Below are positions 47,683 through 57,278 of a DNA stretch of 64,000 nucleotides, piece by piece. The notes beneath the pieces are model-generated. The model saw only the letters and a list, made by a program, of their open reading frames with translations, ran no database searches and had not been told where the DNA came from. The stretch comes from CAVSLM01 sp963728895. Lineage in GTDB: Bacteria > Pseudomonadota > Gammaproteobacteria > JBBQDK01. The stretch is from contig CAVSLM010000011.1 in assembly GCA_963728895.1 (NCBI GenBank), positions 186,001 through 250,000 on the forward strand, read 5' to 3'. The position numbers were made by a program, and so were the translations under genes. The first letter of the stretch is position 1, and each line of letters starts with the position of its first letter.

Positions 47683-47733
47683 CCCGGCGACAGGCGCGCC
47701 GGCGCCTGCGCCGCCGCAATGCGCGCGGCGTCA

Positions 47734-48537
47734 TCAGGCCGGCAGGTACGCGGTACCGGAGGGGAACGGCAGCGCGACCACCGGGTATCCGTAGAGGCGC
47801 TCCAGGCGCCCGGCGTCCAACAGCTCGTCGCTCTGGCCACACGCCGCCTCCCCGTCGCCGAACAGCAGCAGCAGATGATCGCAGAAGCGCACGGCCAGAT
47901 TGAGATCGTGCAGGCTCATGGCGAGCGCCCTTCCGGTCGTTCGCACCCGTTCTGTGAGGAGAGTGAGCATGGCCATCTGGTGGCGCAGGTCGAGCTGACT
48001 GGCCGGCTCGTCCAGCAGGTAGACTTCCGGGTCCTGCGTGAGCACGGTCGCAAGCGCCAGCCGGCGCCGCTCGCCCCCGGACAGCGTGTCCACCTGGCGT
48101 GCCTCGAGCCCTTCGAGCTCGGCGCTGCGTAGCGCGGCCCGCGCCAGCGCGAGATCCTCCGGGCGTTCCCATTGCCAGGCGTGCAGGTGCGGATGGCGGC
48201 CCATCAGCGCCGTCTCCAGGACGGTGGCAGGGAAGCTGTCGGGGGGCTGCTGGAGCAGCACGCCGACCTGCTGCGCGATACGCCGCCGGGAGAGCGTGGC
48301 GAGCGGCTGCCGTGCCAGCAACACCTCTCCCGTGTCCGGGCGCCGCAGGCCGGCCAGCGTGTGCAACAGGGTGGTCTTGCCGACGCCGTTGCTGCCCAGA
48401 ATGCCCCAGCATTGGCCGCGCCGGATGGCGAGTGAAAGCGCGCCACACACGGTCTTGCCCGCGATGCGCACCGTGAGACCGCGGACCTCCAGCAGCGCTG
48501 CCGCGGCCAGACGATCCGTTTCCCGCTCATCGTACAT
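47734..48537 (-). CDS. btuD: Cobalamin ABC transporter ATP-binding protein BtuD-like
   Basis: 267-residue ABC ATPase of the FecE/BtuD group. Walker A is GILGSNGVGKTTLLHTLAG, the Q-loop LLQQPPDSFPAT, the signature LSGGERRRLALATVL, and Walker B VYLLDEPASQLD. A switch histidine follows in MSLHDLNLAVR. It lies 12 bases downstream of the permease gene. Assignment to cobalamin rather than iron-siderophore rests on the surrounding B12 genes. Confidence 0.82.
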   Translation of the reverse strand: MYDERETDRLAAAALLEVRGLTVRIAGKTVCGALSLAIRRGQCWGILGSNGVGKTTLLHTLAGLRRPDTGEVLLARQPLATLSRRRIAQQVGVLLQQPPDSFPATVLETALMGRHPHLHAWQWERPEDLALARAALRSAELEGLEARQVDTLSGGERRRLALATVLTQDPEVYLLDEPASQLDLRHQMAMLTLLTERVRTTGRALAMSLHDLNLAVRFCDHLLLLFGDGEAACGQSDELLDAGRLERLYGYPVVALPFPSGTAYLPA

Positions 48538-48549
48538 CCCCGCAGTCTC

Positions 48550-49545
48550 TCAGGGGGTGCGGTGGAGCAGGATGAGGAAGGCGGGCACGCCGATCAGCGC
48601 GGTGACCACGCCCACGGGCAGCTGTTGTGGGGCGAGCAGGGTGCGGGCCAGGGTGTCGGCGAGCAGCAGCAGGCTGCCGCCGAGCAGTGCCGAGCCGGGC
48701 AACAGAAGGCGATGATCGGAGCCTGCGATCAGCCGCAGCAGGTGCGGAACCAGCAGACCGACGAACCCGACGGTGCCGGCCAGTGAAACCGCCGTCGCGG
48801 TCAGCAGGGAAGTGAGCAGGTAGACCGCAAGGCGCAACGGTCCCACGGCAACCCCGAGCGCTCCGGCCTGCAGCTCGCCGTGGGCAAGTACATTGAGCTG
48901 GCGCGCGAGCGCCAGTGAGGCGAGCAGCGCGGCGATGAGCACGGCGAACGCCGCGCCGGGCGCCGTGCTGTAGCTGAGATCGCCCATCAGCCAGAACAGC
49001 ATGCCGCGCAGGCCGGCGAGCGGGCTTACCGCGAGGATGAAGCTGATCAGCGCCGCCCAACCGCTCGCCAGCACCACGCCGGTCAGCAGCAGGCGCGGAC
49101 CGCTCCAGCTTCCGGCCCCGTGCGCCAGACCGAGCAGCAGCCAGGTGGATGCGAGCGCACCGGCGAAGGCGCCGACGTGGGTCCAGGTGGCTCCCAGACC
49201 GAGCCACATGGTGAACAGTGCCGCCACGGCCGCTCCGCCGGAGACACCGAGCACATAAGGGTCGGCGAGCGGATTGCGCAGCAGTACCTGCATCAGCGCA
49301 CCGGCGAGTCCCAGCAGCGCGCCAGTGACGAAGGCGCCGCCGGCGCGCGGCACGCGCAGCTTCCACACCACGGCATGGTTCAGGCCGGAGGAATGTCCGG
49401 AGATGGCGTCCCACAGCTCGGCACCGGTAAGCGCCATGCTGCCCACTGCCACCGCCCCGGCGAAGCTGAGCAGCCCCAGCAGGCCCAGACTGACGAACAG
49501 GCCGCGTACTCCCAGCTTCATGGTGTGGGGCCGGAAGTGCGGCAT
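48550..49545 (-). CDS. btuC: Cobalamin ABC transporter permease BtuC-like (FecCD family)
   Basis: 331-residue polytopic permease with about ten helices. Typical FecCD segments: LRVPRAGGAFVTGALLGLAG, NPLADPYVLGVSGGAAVAAL, and FVGLLVPHLLRLIAGSDHRL, the coupling-helix region. Starts are possible at 49545 (MPHFRPHTMKLG) and 49521 (MKLGVRGLF); the second is nearer the first helix. It forms a btuCD pair and needs BtuF (40.2 kb) as binding protein. Confidence 0.83.
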   Translation of the reverse strand: MPHFRPHTMKLGVRGLFVSLGLLGLLSFAGAVAVGSMALTGAELWDAISGHSSGLNHAVVWKLRVPRAGGAFVTGALLGLAGALMQVLLRNPLADPYVLGVSGGAAVAALFTMWLGLGATWTHVGAFAGALASTWLLLGLAHGAGSWSGPRLLLTGVVLASGWAALISFILAVSPLAGLRGMLFWLMGDLSYSTAPGAAFAVLIAALLASLALARQLNVLAHGELQAGALGVAVGPLRLAVYLLTSLLTATAVSLAGTVGFVGLLVPHLLRLIAGSDHRLLLPGSALLGGSLLLLADTLARTLLAPQQLPVGVVTALIGVPAFLILLHRTP

Positions 49546-49664
49546 CGTGCGCGGGGCTTACCGCTGGATCAGGTCACCGAATCAGGAATCGCAGCGCCAC
49601 GGCGCGGGTGATCGCGCGAACGCCTGCCCGCGAAATCTGTGGCCTGCGCCGGCACACACCCGGC

Positions 49665-50346
49665 TCATGTGGTCTCGCGCAGGCTGATCACGCTCCAGCC
49701 GCGCTCGCGTGGCATGGCGGCGCAACGCGCTGTCAGGGTCCACGGCGACCGGGTGGGTGACCTGCTCCAGGAGCGGCAGGTCGTTGTGGGAGTCGCTGTA
49801 GAACCAGCTGCCGTGCAGGTTTTCGCCCGTGTCGTCGAGCCACGCATGCAGGCGCGCGACCTTGCCCTCGCGGTAACAGGGCGTGCCGACCACGCCACCG
49901 GTATAGCGCCCGTCGCGCATCTCGGGCTCGGTCGCCAGCAGCTCCTCGACGTCGAGCAGGGCGGCGATCGGTGCAGTGATGAAGCGGTTGGTGGCGGTGA
50001 TGATGAGCAGCCGATGGCCGAGCCTTCTGTGGCGTTCGATCAGTTGCCGTGCCTGGGGCAGGATCAGCGGAACGATCTTCTCCTTCAGGAACTGCTCGCG
50101 CCAGGCGTACAGGGTCGCGGGTTCGTGCTCGCTCAGCGGGCGCAGCTGGAAACGCAGGAACTCATGGATATCCAGCGTTCCCGCCTCGTAGGCGCGGTAG
50201 TAGCGCAGGTTCTCGCGCTCGTAGTGCTCGCCGTCGACGATGTGGTGCTCGGCGAGAAAGCGTCCCCACTGATAATCGCTGTCCCCCCTCAGCAGGGTGT
50301 TGTCGAGATCGAAGATCGCCAGGGTCAAGGCATCGCTCCACGGCAC
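49665..50346 (-). CDS. HAD-IB family phosphatase (frameshifted near end)
   Basis: About 226 residues. The HAD catalytic motif is AIFDLDNTLLRGDSDYQWG; motif II LLIITATNRF, motif III lysine region REGKVARL, and motif IV FYSDSHNDLPLLEQV are present. This SerB-like group includes histidinol-phosphate and phosphoserine phosphatases; the substrate here is unknown. A +1 shift at about 49715 takes the frame into RERGWSVISLRETT and a stop at 49665, which matches the usual family C terminus. The start is uncertain: GTG at 50346 or TTG at 50328. Upstream of rppH, as in many relatives. Confidence 0.82.
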
Positions 50347-50514
50347 GCGGTGCTGGCGTCGCGCCGAGGCGCCCGCGCACTGCAACGCCCCCCAGCCTAT
50401 AAGATCCGGTTCTGCTGTACAACGCGACCCGGCAAGTGCCGGCGCGGCAATTGCTGCGCGGCGCAGGTTTATGGAAAAATAGCCCCGACGTAGCTTCCTC
50501 GGCAGCGGACGACC

Positions 50515-51060
50515 GTGATCGACGTAGATGGATACAGGCCAAACGTCGGGATCATACTCAGCAACGTTGAGGCGCGTCTGCTATGGGCACGTCGCGTCGG
50601 CCAGAACGCCTGGCAGTTCCCGCAGGGCGGCATCCAGCGCTCCGAAACCCCGGAGCAGGCACTGTACCGCGAACTCGGTGAAGAGGTGGGCCTGCGGCCG
50701 GAGCACGTGGAAATCGCCGGTTGCACCAAGGGGTGGCTACGCTACCGGCTGCCGGACCGGCTGGTGCGGCGCAACTGTACGCCCTTGTGCATCGGCCAGA
50801 AGCAGGTCTGGTTTCTGCTGCGGCTCATCGCCTCCGAGCACGAGGTGCGGCTTGATCTGAGTGACAAGCCCGAGTTCGACCAGTGGTGCTGGGTGGACTA
50901 CTGGTATCCGCTGCGCCAGGTGGTGGCATTCAAGCGAAGGGTGTATGAGTGTGCGCTCCGCGAGCTGGCCCCGCTGCTGTTCCCCAAGGGGACGCCGCCG
51001 CCCCCGAGGCGCGCGGCCCGCGGTTTTCGGCACCGGCCCGGCGCCCGCGCCGGCCGATAG
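50515..51060 (+). CDS. rppH: RNA pyrophosphohydrolase
   Basis: 181-residue Nudix hydrolase that removes pyrophosphate from mRNA 5' ends and triggers decay. The N terminus DVDGYRPNVGIILSN and the segment VGQNAWQFPQGGIQRSETPE with RELGEEVGL form the Nudix box. Also present are WLRYRLPDRLVRR and GQKQVWFLLRL, as in E. coli RppH. The start is GTG at 50515. A Pro/Arg-rich tail extends beyond the domain. The rppH-ptsP order is conserved, though here a 248-bp mobile element separates them. Confidence 0.94.
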   Translation: MIDVDGYRPNVGIILSNVEARLLWARRVGQNAWQFPQGGIQRSETPEQALYRELGEEVGLRPEHVEIAGCTKGWLRYRLPDRLVRRNCTPLCIGQKQVWFLLRLIASEHEVRLDLSDKPEFDQWCWVDYWYPLRQVVAFKRRVYECALRELAPLLFPKGTPPPPRRAARGFRHRPGARAGR

Positions 51061-51307
51061 CCCGCAGTTGTTCACCGGGCGTCGAAAATACGACTTGCTT
51101 CATTCGAGGGGGAATTCTTGCCGACGGGTGAAAAGACGGTGTCTGGTGGTGCAGTGATGCCTATCCCGGCCCGGGCGGATGCGCGCGCGCATGGATCTGG
51201 CTCCAACGGAAGGGATGGCCGGGGCACGCCTTTGTCGCTCCGGTGCGGTGTCGGAACACACGGGCCAGGCACCGGTATCCGGGAGCCCGGTGAGCGATGC
51301 GGGTGAG

Positions 51308-51555
51308 CCCGGAGATCTCACCAGCCGGCCAGCGGCTGGCCGGTAAGTGAATGGACCGCAGGGAAGACCTTGCATTGTTCACGATCGCCGAACGATGACA
51401 CACTGTTCACGCCGCTGGCCTATCCCGGTTCTGGCGGTTTCTGCTGCGGCTTGGTCTTCACGCAAGTGATAGCTACGGCTACCCCTTTGCTCCAGCGCGG
51501 CGCCAGGACGGCTGCGAATTCCACCAGCTCCCTGGATGCTGGTAAGATTTCCGGG
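51308..51555 (+). mobile_element. MITE-like non-coding element, copy 3
   Basis: A 248-bp element in the same orientation as copy 1. The ends are CCCGGAGATCTCACC and GGTAAGATTTCCGGG, slightly more diverged than in the other copies, with right flank CTAG (51556-51559) and left flank TGAG. The internal hairpin stem carries a mismatch (GATAGC/GCTACC). It lies in the 534-base rppH-ptsP gap (51061-51594), 40 bases before the ptsP start, and must lie within or next to the ptsP leader. Nothing else is evident in that gap. Confidence 0.82.
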
Positions 51556-51594
51556 CTAGCCTCGCGCGCCCCGCCGCCAGACCCTCCCGAATCC

Positions 51595-53862
51595 ATGCTG
51601 CAAACCCTGCGTCGTATCGTTCAAGAGGTCAACTCTGCCCGAGACCTCGAGCACGCGCTGGCCATCATCGTACGGCGCGTAAAACAGGCCATGGCGGTAG
51701 ACGTGTGCTCGGTTTACCTGACCGATACGCCCCGTCAGCAGCATGTGCTCATGTCCACCGACGGCCTCAATCCCGAAGCGGTGGGCCGGGTACGGCTCGG
51801 CCTTTCGGTCGGTCTGATCGGGGTGGTGCGCGAGCGGGCCGAGCCGGTCAACCTGGACGATGCCCCCAGTCACCCGCGCTACCACTACGTCGCCGAGACG
51901 GGTGAGGCGCGCTACCACGGCTTTCTCGGCGTACCCATCATTCAGCACCGCAATGTGCTCGGTGTGCTGGTGGTGCGCCAGCGCGATCGACGCAAGTTCA
52001 GTTCCGCCGAGGTGAGCTTCCTGTTCACCCTGGCGGCGCAGCTTGCCGGTGCCATCAGCCATGCCCAGGCGAGCGGTGGCGTCGACGCGCTCCAGGACGA
52101 GCCGCAGGTGCAGCGGGTGCGGATCATCGAAGGTCTGCCCGGCGCGCCGGGCGTGGGCCTGGGCGTGGCGGCGGTGGTGTATCCTCCGGCCGATCTGGAC
52201 GCCGTGCCGGACCGCAAAGCCGAGGACCCGGCTGCCGAGGAGGAGGTGTTCCGCGCCGCCGTGCAGGCAGTGCGCGAGGAAATGCAGGCCCTCGGAGCCC
52301 GCGTCAGTGAATCGCTTTCGCCCGAGGACCAGGCGTTGTTTCAGGCCTTCGTGCTCATGCTCGGCAGCGACACCCTGCTCAACAACACCGTGCAGGCGAT
52401 CCGCGAGGGGAACTGGGCGCCCGGCGCCTTGCGTCACACCATCGCCGAGCACGCGCGTATTTTCGACTCGATGGATGATGCCTACCTGCGCGAGCGTGCC
52501 AGTGACATCCGGGACATCGGCAGGCGCATCCTGCTGCGCCTGCAGGCGCATCGTGTCAAGCCCAGAGAATATCCCGAGCGCACGGTGCTGATCGGTGACG
52601 AGATCTCCGCCGCGCAGCTGGCGGAGGTGGAGAGCGGACGCCTGGCGGGCGTGGTCTCGGCGCGCGGCTCGGGTTCCTCGCACGCCGCGATTCTCGCCCG
52701 AGCCCTGGGCATCCCGGCCATCATGGGCGTGGGCGACCTGCCGGTCGGCCGGTTGGACGGCAAGGAGGTGATACTCGACGGCTATCGCGGTCGCGTGTAC
52801 ATCCAGCCGTCCGCGCCGGTGCGGCAGGAGTTCGCGCGCCTGGCGCGCGAGGAGCAGCTGTTGTCCGCCGGTTTGCAGGAGCTGCGCCACCTGCCTCCGC
52901 AGACGCCCGACGGCGTGCACGTGCCGCTGTATGTCAACACCGGGCTGCTCTCGGACATCACGCCTTCGCTCAACAGCGGTGCCGACGGCATCGGGCTCTA
53001 CCGCACCGAGTTCCCGTTCATGATCCGCGACCGTTTCCCCGGCGAGGACGAGCAGTGCGAGATCTATCGTCAGGCCCTCGCCGCCTTTGCGCCGCGGCCG
53101 GTGACGCTGCGTACCCTGGACATCGGCGGCGACAAGGCGTTGCCCTACTTCCCCGTGGTCGAGGACAATCCCTTTCTCGGATGGCGCGGCGTCCGAATCA
53201 CCCTGGATCACCCCGAGATCTTCGTGACGCAGCTGCGCGCCATGCTGCGCGCGGCCGCCGGTCTCAACAATCTGCAGCTGCTGCTGCCCATGATTACCGG
53301 TGTCTCCGAACTGGAGGAGTGCAGAGCGCTCCTCGATCGCGCCTATCGCGAGCTCATGGAGGAGGGGGAACCGGTGACCATGCCGCCGCTCGGAGTCATG
53401 ATTGAAGTCCCCTCGACGGTCTACCAGGCGGAGAGTCTGGCTCGGCGTGCGGACTTTCTTTCCGTCGGCACCAACGACCTCACCCAGTACCTGCTCGCCG
53501 TGGACCGCAACAACGGCCGGGTGGCGAAGCTTTACGATTCGCTGCATCCGGCCGTGCTGCAGGCGCTGACGCATGCCGTCGCCGGCGCGCACCGTCACGG
53601 CAAGCCGATCAGCGTGTGCGGGGAAATGGCGGGCGATCCCGCGGCAGCCCTCTTGCTGCTGGGGTTGGACATCGACAGCCTGAGCATGAGTGTTGCGAGC
53701 CTGCTGCGGGTGAAATGGATGATCCGCACCGTAACCAGGTCGCGGGCCAGGGAGCTGCTGGATCTGGCGCTGCAGCTCGAGGATCCCGTATCGATCCGTT
53801 CGCTGCTGAACAATGCGCTCGAGCAGGCTCAGCTTGGAGGCTTGGTGCGGGCAGGGAAATGA
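51595..53862 (+). CDS. ptsP: Phosphoenolpyruvate-protein phosphotransferase PtsP (EI-Ntr)
   Basis: 755 residues: an N-terminal GAF domain (about 1-150; LQTLRRIVQEVNSARDLEHA, DVCSVYL), then the PTS enzyme I phosphohistidine domain with the active His in SGSSHAAILARALGIP, and the PEP-binding TIM barrel (GIGLYRTEFPFM, LGVMIEVPST, GTNDLTQYLLAVDRNN, CGEMAGDP). It starts the nitrogen-PTS phosphorelay to NPr and EIIA-Ntr, whose genes are not in the window. The ATG at 51595 gives the usual start; the longer upstream frame runs into the mobile element. Confidence 0.95.
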   Translation: MLQTLRRIVQEVNSARDLEHALAIIVRRVKQAMAVDVCSVYLTDTPRQQHVLMSTDGLNPEAVGRVRLGLSVGLIGVVRERAEPVNLDDAPSHPRYHYVAETGEARYHGFLGVPIIQHRNVLGVLVVRQRDRRKFSSAEVSFLFTLAAQLAGAISHAQASGGVDALQDEPQVQRVRIIEGLPGAPGVGLGVAAVVYPPADLDAVPDRKAEDPAAEEEVFRAAVQAVREEMQALGARVSESLSPEDQALFQAFVLMLGSDTLLNNTVQAIREGNWAPGALRHTIAEHARIFDSMDDAYLRERASDIRDIGRRILLRLQAHRVKPREYPERTVLIGDEISAAQLAEVESGRLAGVVSARGSGSSHAAILARALGIPAIMGVGDLPVGRLDGKEVILDGYRGRVYIQPSAPVRQEFARLAREEQLLSAGLQELRHLPPQTPDGVHVPLYVNTGLLSDITPSLNSGADGIGLYRTEFPFMIRDRFPGEDEQCEIYRQALAAFAPRPVTLRTLDIGGDKALPYFPVVEDNPFLGWRGVRITLDHPEIFVTQLRAMLRAAAGLNNLQLLLPMITGVSELEECRALLDRAYRELMEEGEPVTMPPLGVMIEVPSTVYQAESLARRADFLSVGTNDLTQYLLAVDRNNGRVAKLYDSLHPAVLQALTHAVAGAHRHGKPISVCGEMAGDPAAALLLLGLDIDSLSMSVASLLRVKWMIRTVTRSRARELLDLALQLEDPVSIRSLLNNALEQAQLGGLVRAGK

Positions 53863-54048
53863 TCCGCAGCGGCGCTGGTGTGTCTTGCCGGTAGCCTTCG
53901 CGATGCCGGCAAAGACCTCACAAAAGACGGGCTTGTGAACAGGCCGCGTGACGCGCACCCACAGGCGCTGCTAGAATGGTTCCAACGAGGGGCGGGGCTG
54001 CTGGCTGCGTCCCGCAAGTCCTCAAAACCAGTTTCCGGGAGTCTCCAT

Positions 54049-54450
54049 ATGAGCTACGTACCAGCCACGGCTGCGGAAGCCCAGTTCCGTTCCCAGATCA
54101 CCGATGCCGACCTGCGTCTCACCCCGGCCGCCCAGAACAAGCTCGCGGAGCTGCTGGCCGAGGAGGACGATGTCAGCGCCATACGTGTCTTCGTCGCAGG
54201 CGGCGGCTGCGGTGGCATGAGCTACGGTATGACGTTCACCGACGGCAGCAGCGAATACGACTGCGTGCTGCAGGGCGCAGGCTTTGCAATCTACATCGAT
54301 GCAGTCGCCCTCAATTTCCTGAAGGGCGTGGAGATCGACTTCGTAGAACGTCCCAGCGGTGCGAGCTTCGTGTTCAACAACGCCTTCGCAGTTAGCGGCG
54401 GAACCGGCACCTGTGGTGCCTGCGGTGCCGCTGGCGGGGGATGTGCCTGA
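54049..54450 (+). CDS. HesB/IscA-family iron-sulfur cluster carrier-like protein with variant cysteines
   Basis: 133-residue A-type carrier homologue. The first conserved cysteine is in FVAGGGCGGMSYGMTF, at the expected place. In the usual family the C-terminal pair is CGCG; here the end reads GTGTCGACGAAGGGCA, a C-x2-C with another Cys six positions on. The N-terminal extension (MSYVPATAAEAQFRSQITDA) is longer than in IscA. It probably binds Fe-S or iron but may differ in function from ErpA, which is encoded at 58.1 kb. The ATG at 54049 was chosen by homology. The gap to ptsP (53863-54048) holds no gene. Confidence 0.78.
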   Translation: MSYVPATAAEAQFRSQITDADLRLTPAAQNKLAELLAEEDDVSAIRVFVAGGGCGGMSYGMTFTDGSSEYDCVLQGAGFAIYIDAVALNFLKGVEIDFVERPSGASFVFNNAFAVSGGTGTCGACGAAGGGCA

Positions 54451-54472
54451 GCCTGATCTCGCCGGGCGCCCC

Positions 54473-55883
54473 ATGTCGGGGCGCCCGTGCATCCTGCTGA
54501 TCTCCCCACACAGCAGCTACCGGATCGCCCCCTACGTTCGTGCCGCCCAGAAGCTCGGGGCGACCATCCTCGTTGCCTCCCAAGGCAAGCACTCCCTGAT
54601 CAGCGAAGTCGCACAGGGCCTGCATATCGACCTGCAGCGTCCCGAAGCCGCCCTCGCGGCGCTGCTCGCGGCGCGACCCGTGAGGGGTTTCGCCGCAGTT
54701 GTGGGAAGTGATGATGCCACCGTGGAGCTCGCAAGCCGCGTGGCCGAGGTCCTGGGCCTGCCGCACAACCCCATGGATGCAGTGGTCCTGTCGCGGCGCA
54801 AGGACCTTGCAAGAGCCCGACTCGCCGCGGCCGGTGTTCCGGTACCCGAGCACCGGCGTATCGATCTGGCCGCGCCACTCACGCCGCAGATGGCGGGTCT
54901 GCACTTCCCCTGCGTGGCCAAGCCGCTGGCGCTTTCCGCCAGCCGCGGCGTGATTCGCGCCGATCATGTCGAGGCGCTGGAGCGTGCGTGCCGGCGCATC
55001 GAGCCGATGCTGGGCGAGCTCAGCGATGCGGAAGAGCGCCGCTTCGTCCTGGTCGAGCGCTTCGTTCCCGGCCGCGAAGTTGCACTGGAAGGCATGCTGC
55101 ATCAGGGGGTGCTGAGCGTGCTGGTGATCTTCGACAAGCCGGACCCGCTGGACGGCCCCTTCTTCGAGGAGACCTACTACGTAGCGCCGGCCCGGCTGGA
55201 CGAGGCGATGCGCGCGCGGGTTTCGCACACCGTGGCCGCGGCCTGCGCCGCCTATGGCCTGCGCGAAGGGCCGGTGCACGCGGAGCTGCGCATCAATGCC
55301 GAGGGCGTCTGGATACTCGAGGTGGCCTCGCGAACCATCGGTGGCCAGTGTGCGCGCCTGCTGAGCTATGGGACCGGGTACGGACTCGAGGAGTTGGTGC
55401 TGGCGCAAGCGATGGCGCGTCCGCTGCGTCCCCGAGCCGCCGGAAGGCGGCGCCGGCGTGCTGATGATCCCGATCCCGCGCGCGGGCGTGCTGCGGCGCG
55501 TGGAGGGTATGCTGGCCGCGAGCCAGGTGCCATACATCGAAGAAGTCGAGATCAGTGTGCGGGAAGGCTACGAGCTGGTGCCGCTGCCGGAAGGGTCGAG
55601 TTACCTGGGCTTCATATTCGCCCGCGCTCCCAGCGCGGACTTGGCGGAGCAGGCACTGCGCCAGGCGCATGCGCAGCTTGCGCATCGTCACCGCACCGCT
55701 CTGGCGCATGCAGGGCTGACCGCAGGCGCGGGACGCGGGCTGAGCGTTACTTCTTGGCGCCCGGAGCCTGGAAGCCGCTGGGGAGACCGCCCATCGCGCC
55801 TTCCTGGAAGAGAAACCCGACCATGTGCTGCTCGATCACCTCTACGCTCTGGGGATCGGCGGTGCTCAGACCATTCTCGTTGA
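54473..55883 (+). CDS. ATP-grasp domain-containing ligase (frameshifted)
   Basis: About 430 residues. An N-terminal Rossmann-like domain (RPCILLISPHSSYRIAPYVR) is followed by an ATP-grasp core (FPCVAKPLALSASRGVIRAD, VERFVPGREVALEGML, EVASRTIGGQCARLL). It resembles the carboxylate-amine ligases related to PurK and biotin carboxylase; the substrate is unknown. A +1 shift occurs at a C run (55430-55433), where CCCC should probably be CCC. As read, the frame ends at 55883, overlapping the convergent iron-trafficking gene by 137 bases, so a second shift near 55.7 kb with an earlier stop is likely. It starts 22 bases after the IscA-like gene. Confidence 0.72.
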
Positions 55884-56031
55884 TGATCATGGTGAGCCGC
55901 TCCATCCAGCGCTGCCAGCCTTCCCGGGACACGTTCTCGTAAATGCGCTGACCGAGCGCGCCCGGATGAGGCGGCGCATCCAGCCCCTCGGCCTCGCGCT
56001 TCAGAACCACGCAATGCACCATTCTCGCCAT
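55747..56031 (-). CDS. yggX: Fe(2+)-trafficking protein YggX
   Basis: 94-residue small protein linked to iron trafficking and oxidative protection of Fe-S enzymes. Family features: MARMVHCVVLKREAEGLD with the single conserved Cys, LGQRIYENVSREGWQRWM, MIINENGLSTADPQSVEVIE. The length matches E. coli YggX (91). It is surrounded by two A-type Fe-S carrier genes, but on the opposite strand. Confidence 0.94.
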   Translation of the reverse strand: MARMVHCVVLKREAEGLDAPPHPGALGQRIYENVSREGWQRWMERLTMIINENGLSTADPQSVEVIEQHMVGFLFQEGAMGGLPSGFQAPGAKK

Positions 56032-56243
56032 CGCCGTCTCCTTGCCCGCGCGTTTCCTGCGAGCCTGTGGGAACGCCAGAACTGCGCAAAGGTTTTGCTG
56101 CGCGCCCGGCATCGGGGGGAAGTATATCGCATGCCCGGCGCCGACAGGCACCCCCAGTCGGCGCGAGCGGCGGATCGACGCTTTGCGCGCGGCCGCACGC
56201 CGTTTAGTATGATCGCTCCTCCTGAAACTGGTAGAACCGCTTC

Positions 56244-57275
56244 ATGATCAGAGCCGGCATCGTTGGCGGCACGGGATACACGGGCGTCGAGCTCCTGCGT
56301 CTGTTGGTGGGTCACGCCGAGGTGGATCTGCGGGTGATTACTTCCCGCGCAGAAGCCGGTACGGCGGTGTCGGCGCTGTTCCCCAGCCTGCGCGGGCGGC
56401 TGGACCTGCGCTTCACGGCACCGGCGCCGCAGGCGCTCACCGCCTGTGATGTCGTGTTCTTCGCCACGCCCAACGGCACCGCCATGGAAATGGCACCGGC
56501 GCTGCTGCAGGCGGGTGTACGCGTCATCGATCTCGCGGCCGATTTCCGCCTGCAGGACGTCTCCCAGTGGAAGCGCTGGTACGGAATGAGCCACAGCTGT
56601 CCCGAGCTGCTGCAGGAGGCGGTATACGGACTGCCGGAGCTCAACCGCAGCGCGCTGCGCGAAGCGCGGCTGGTGGCCAATCCCGGCTGCTATCCGACCG
56701 CTGTGCAGCTGGGTCTGTTGCCGCTGGTGGAGGCCGATCTCGTCGATCTCGAACGACTCATCGCCGATGCCAAGTCCGGGACCAGTGGGGCAGGGCGCAA
56801 GGCCGCAGTGGGGATGCTGCTGAGCGAGGCCGGAGAGAACTTCAAAGCCTATGCGGTAACCGGTCACCGGCACCTGCCGGAGATCCGGCAGGGCCTGGAG
56901 GCGGCCGCGGGCGGTCCGGTGGGTCTGACTTTCGTCCCGCACCTGACGCCCATGGTGCGAGGCATCCATGCTACGCTCTATGCCGAGCTGAATGATTCGG
57001 AAGTGGATCTGCAGACGCTCTTCGAGCAGCGCTATGCCGGCGAGCCGTTTGTCGACGTGCTGCCCGCCGGAGCGCATCCCGACACCCGCAGTGTGCGGGG
57101 CTCCAACATGTGCCGCATCGCGGTGCACCGCCCCCAGGAGAGCCGCACGGTGGTCGTGCTTTCGGTGATCGACAACCTCGTCAAGGGCGCCGCCGGCCAG
57201 GCCGTGCAGAACATGAACATCATGTTCGGACTGGACGAGGTGACCGGCCTGGACGGCATAGCCCTTTCGCCCTGA
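56244..57275 (+). CDS. argC: N-acetyl-gamma-glutamyl-phosphate reductase
   Basis: 343-residue NADPH enzyme, third step of arginine synthesis. The NADP loop IVGGTGYTGVELLRLL is at the N terminus, the active-site cysteine in VANPGCYPTAVQLGLLPL, and SGTSGAGRKA and HRHLPEI further on. The C terminus is AVQNMNIMFGLDEVTGL. Adjacent to the DUF6776 gene and erpA, the usual gammaproteobacterial neighbourhood. Confidence 0.96.
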   Translation: MIRAGIVGGTGYTGVELLRLLVGHAEVDLRVITSRAEAGTAVSALFPSLRGRLDLRFTAPAPQALTACDVVFFATPNGTAMEMAPALLQAGVRVIDLAADFRLQDVSQWKRWYGMSHSCPELLQEAVYGLPELNRSALREARLVANPGCYPTAVQLGLLPLVEADLVDLERLIADAKSGTSGAGRKAAVGMLLSEAGENFKAYAVTGHRHLPEIRQGLEAAAGGPVGLTFVPHLTPMVRGIHATLYAELNDSEVDLQTLFEQRYAGEPFVDVLPAGAHPDTRSVRGSNMCRIAVHRPQESRTVVVLSVIDNLVKGAAGQAVQNMNIMFGLDEVTGLDGIALSP

Positions 57276-57278
57276 TCC

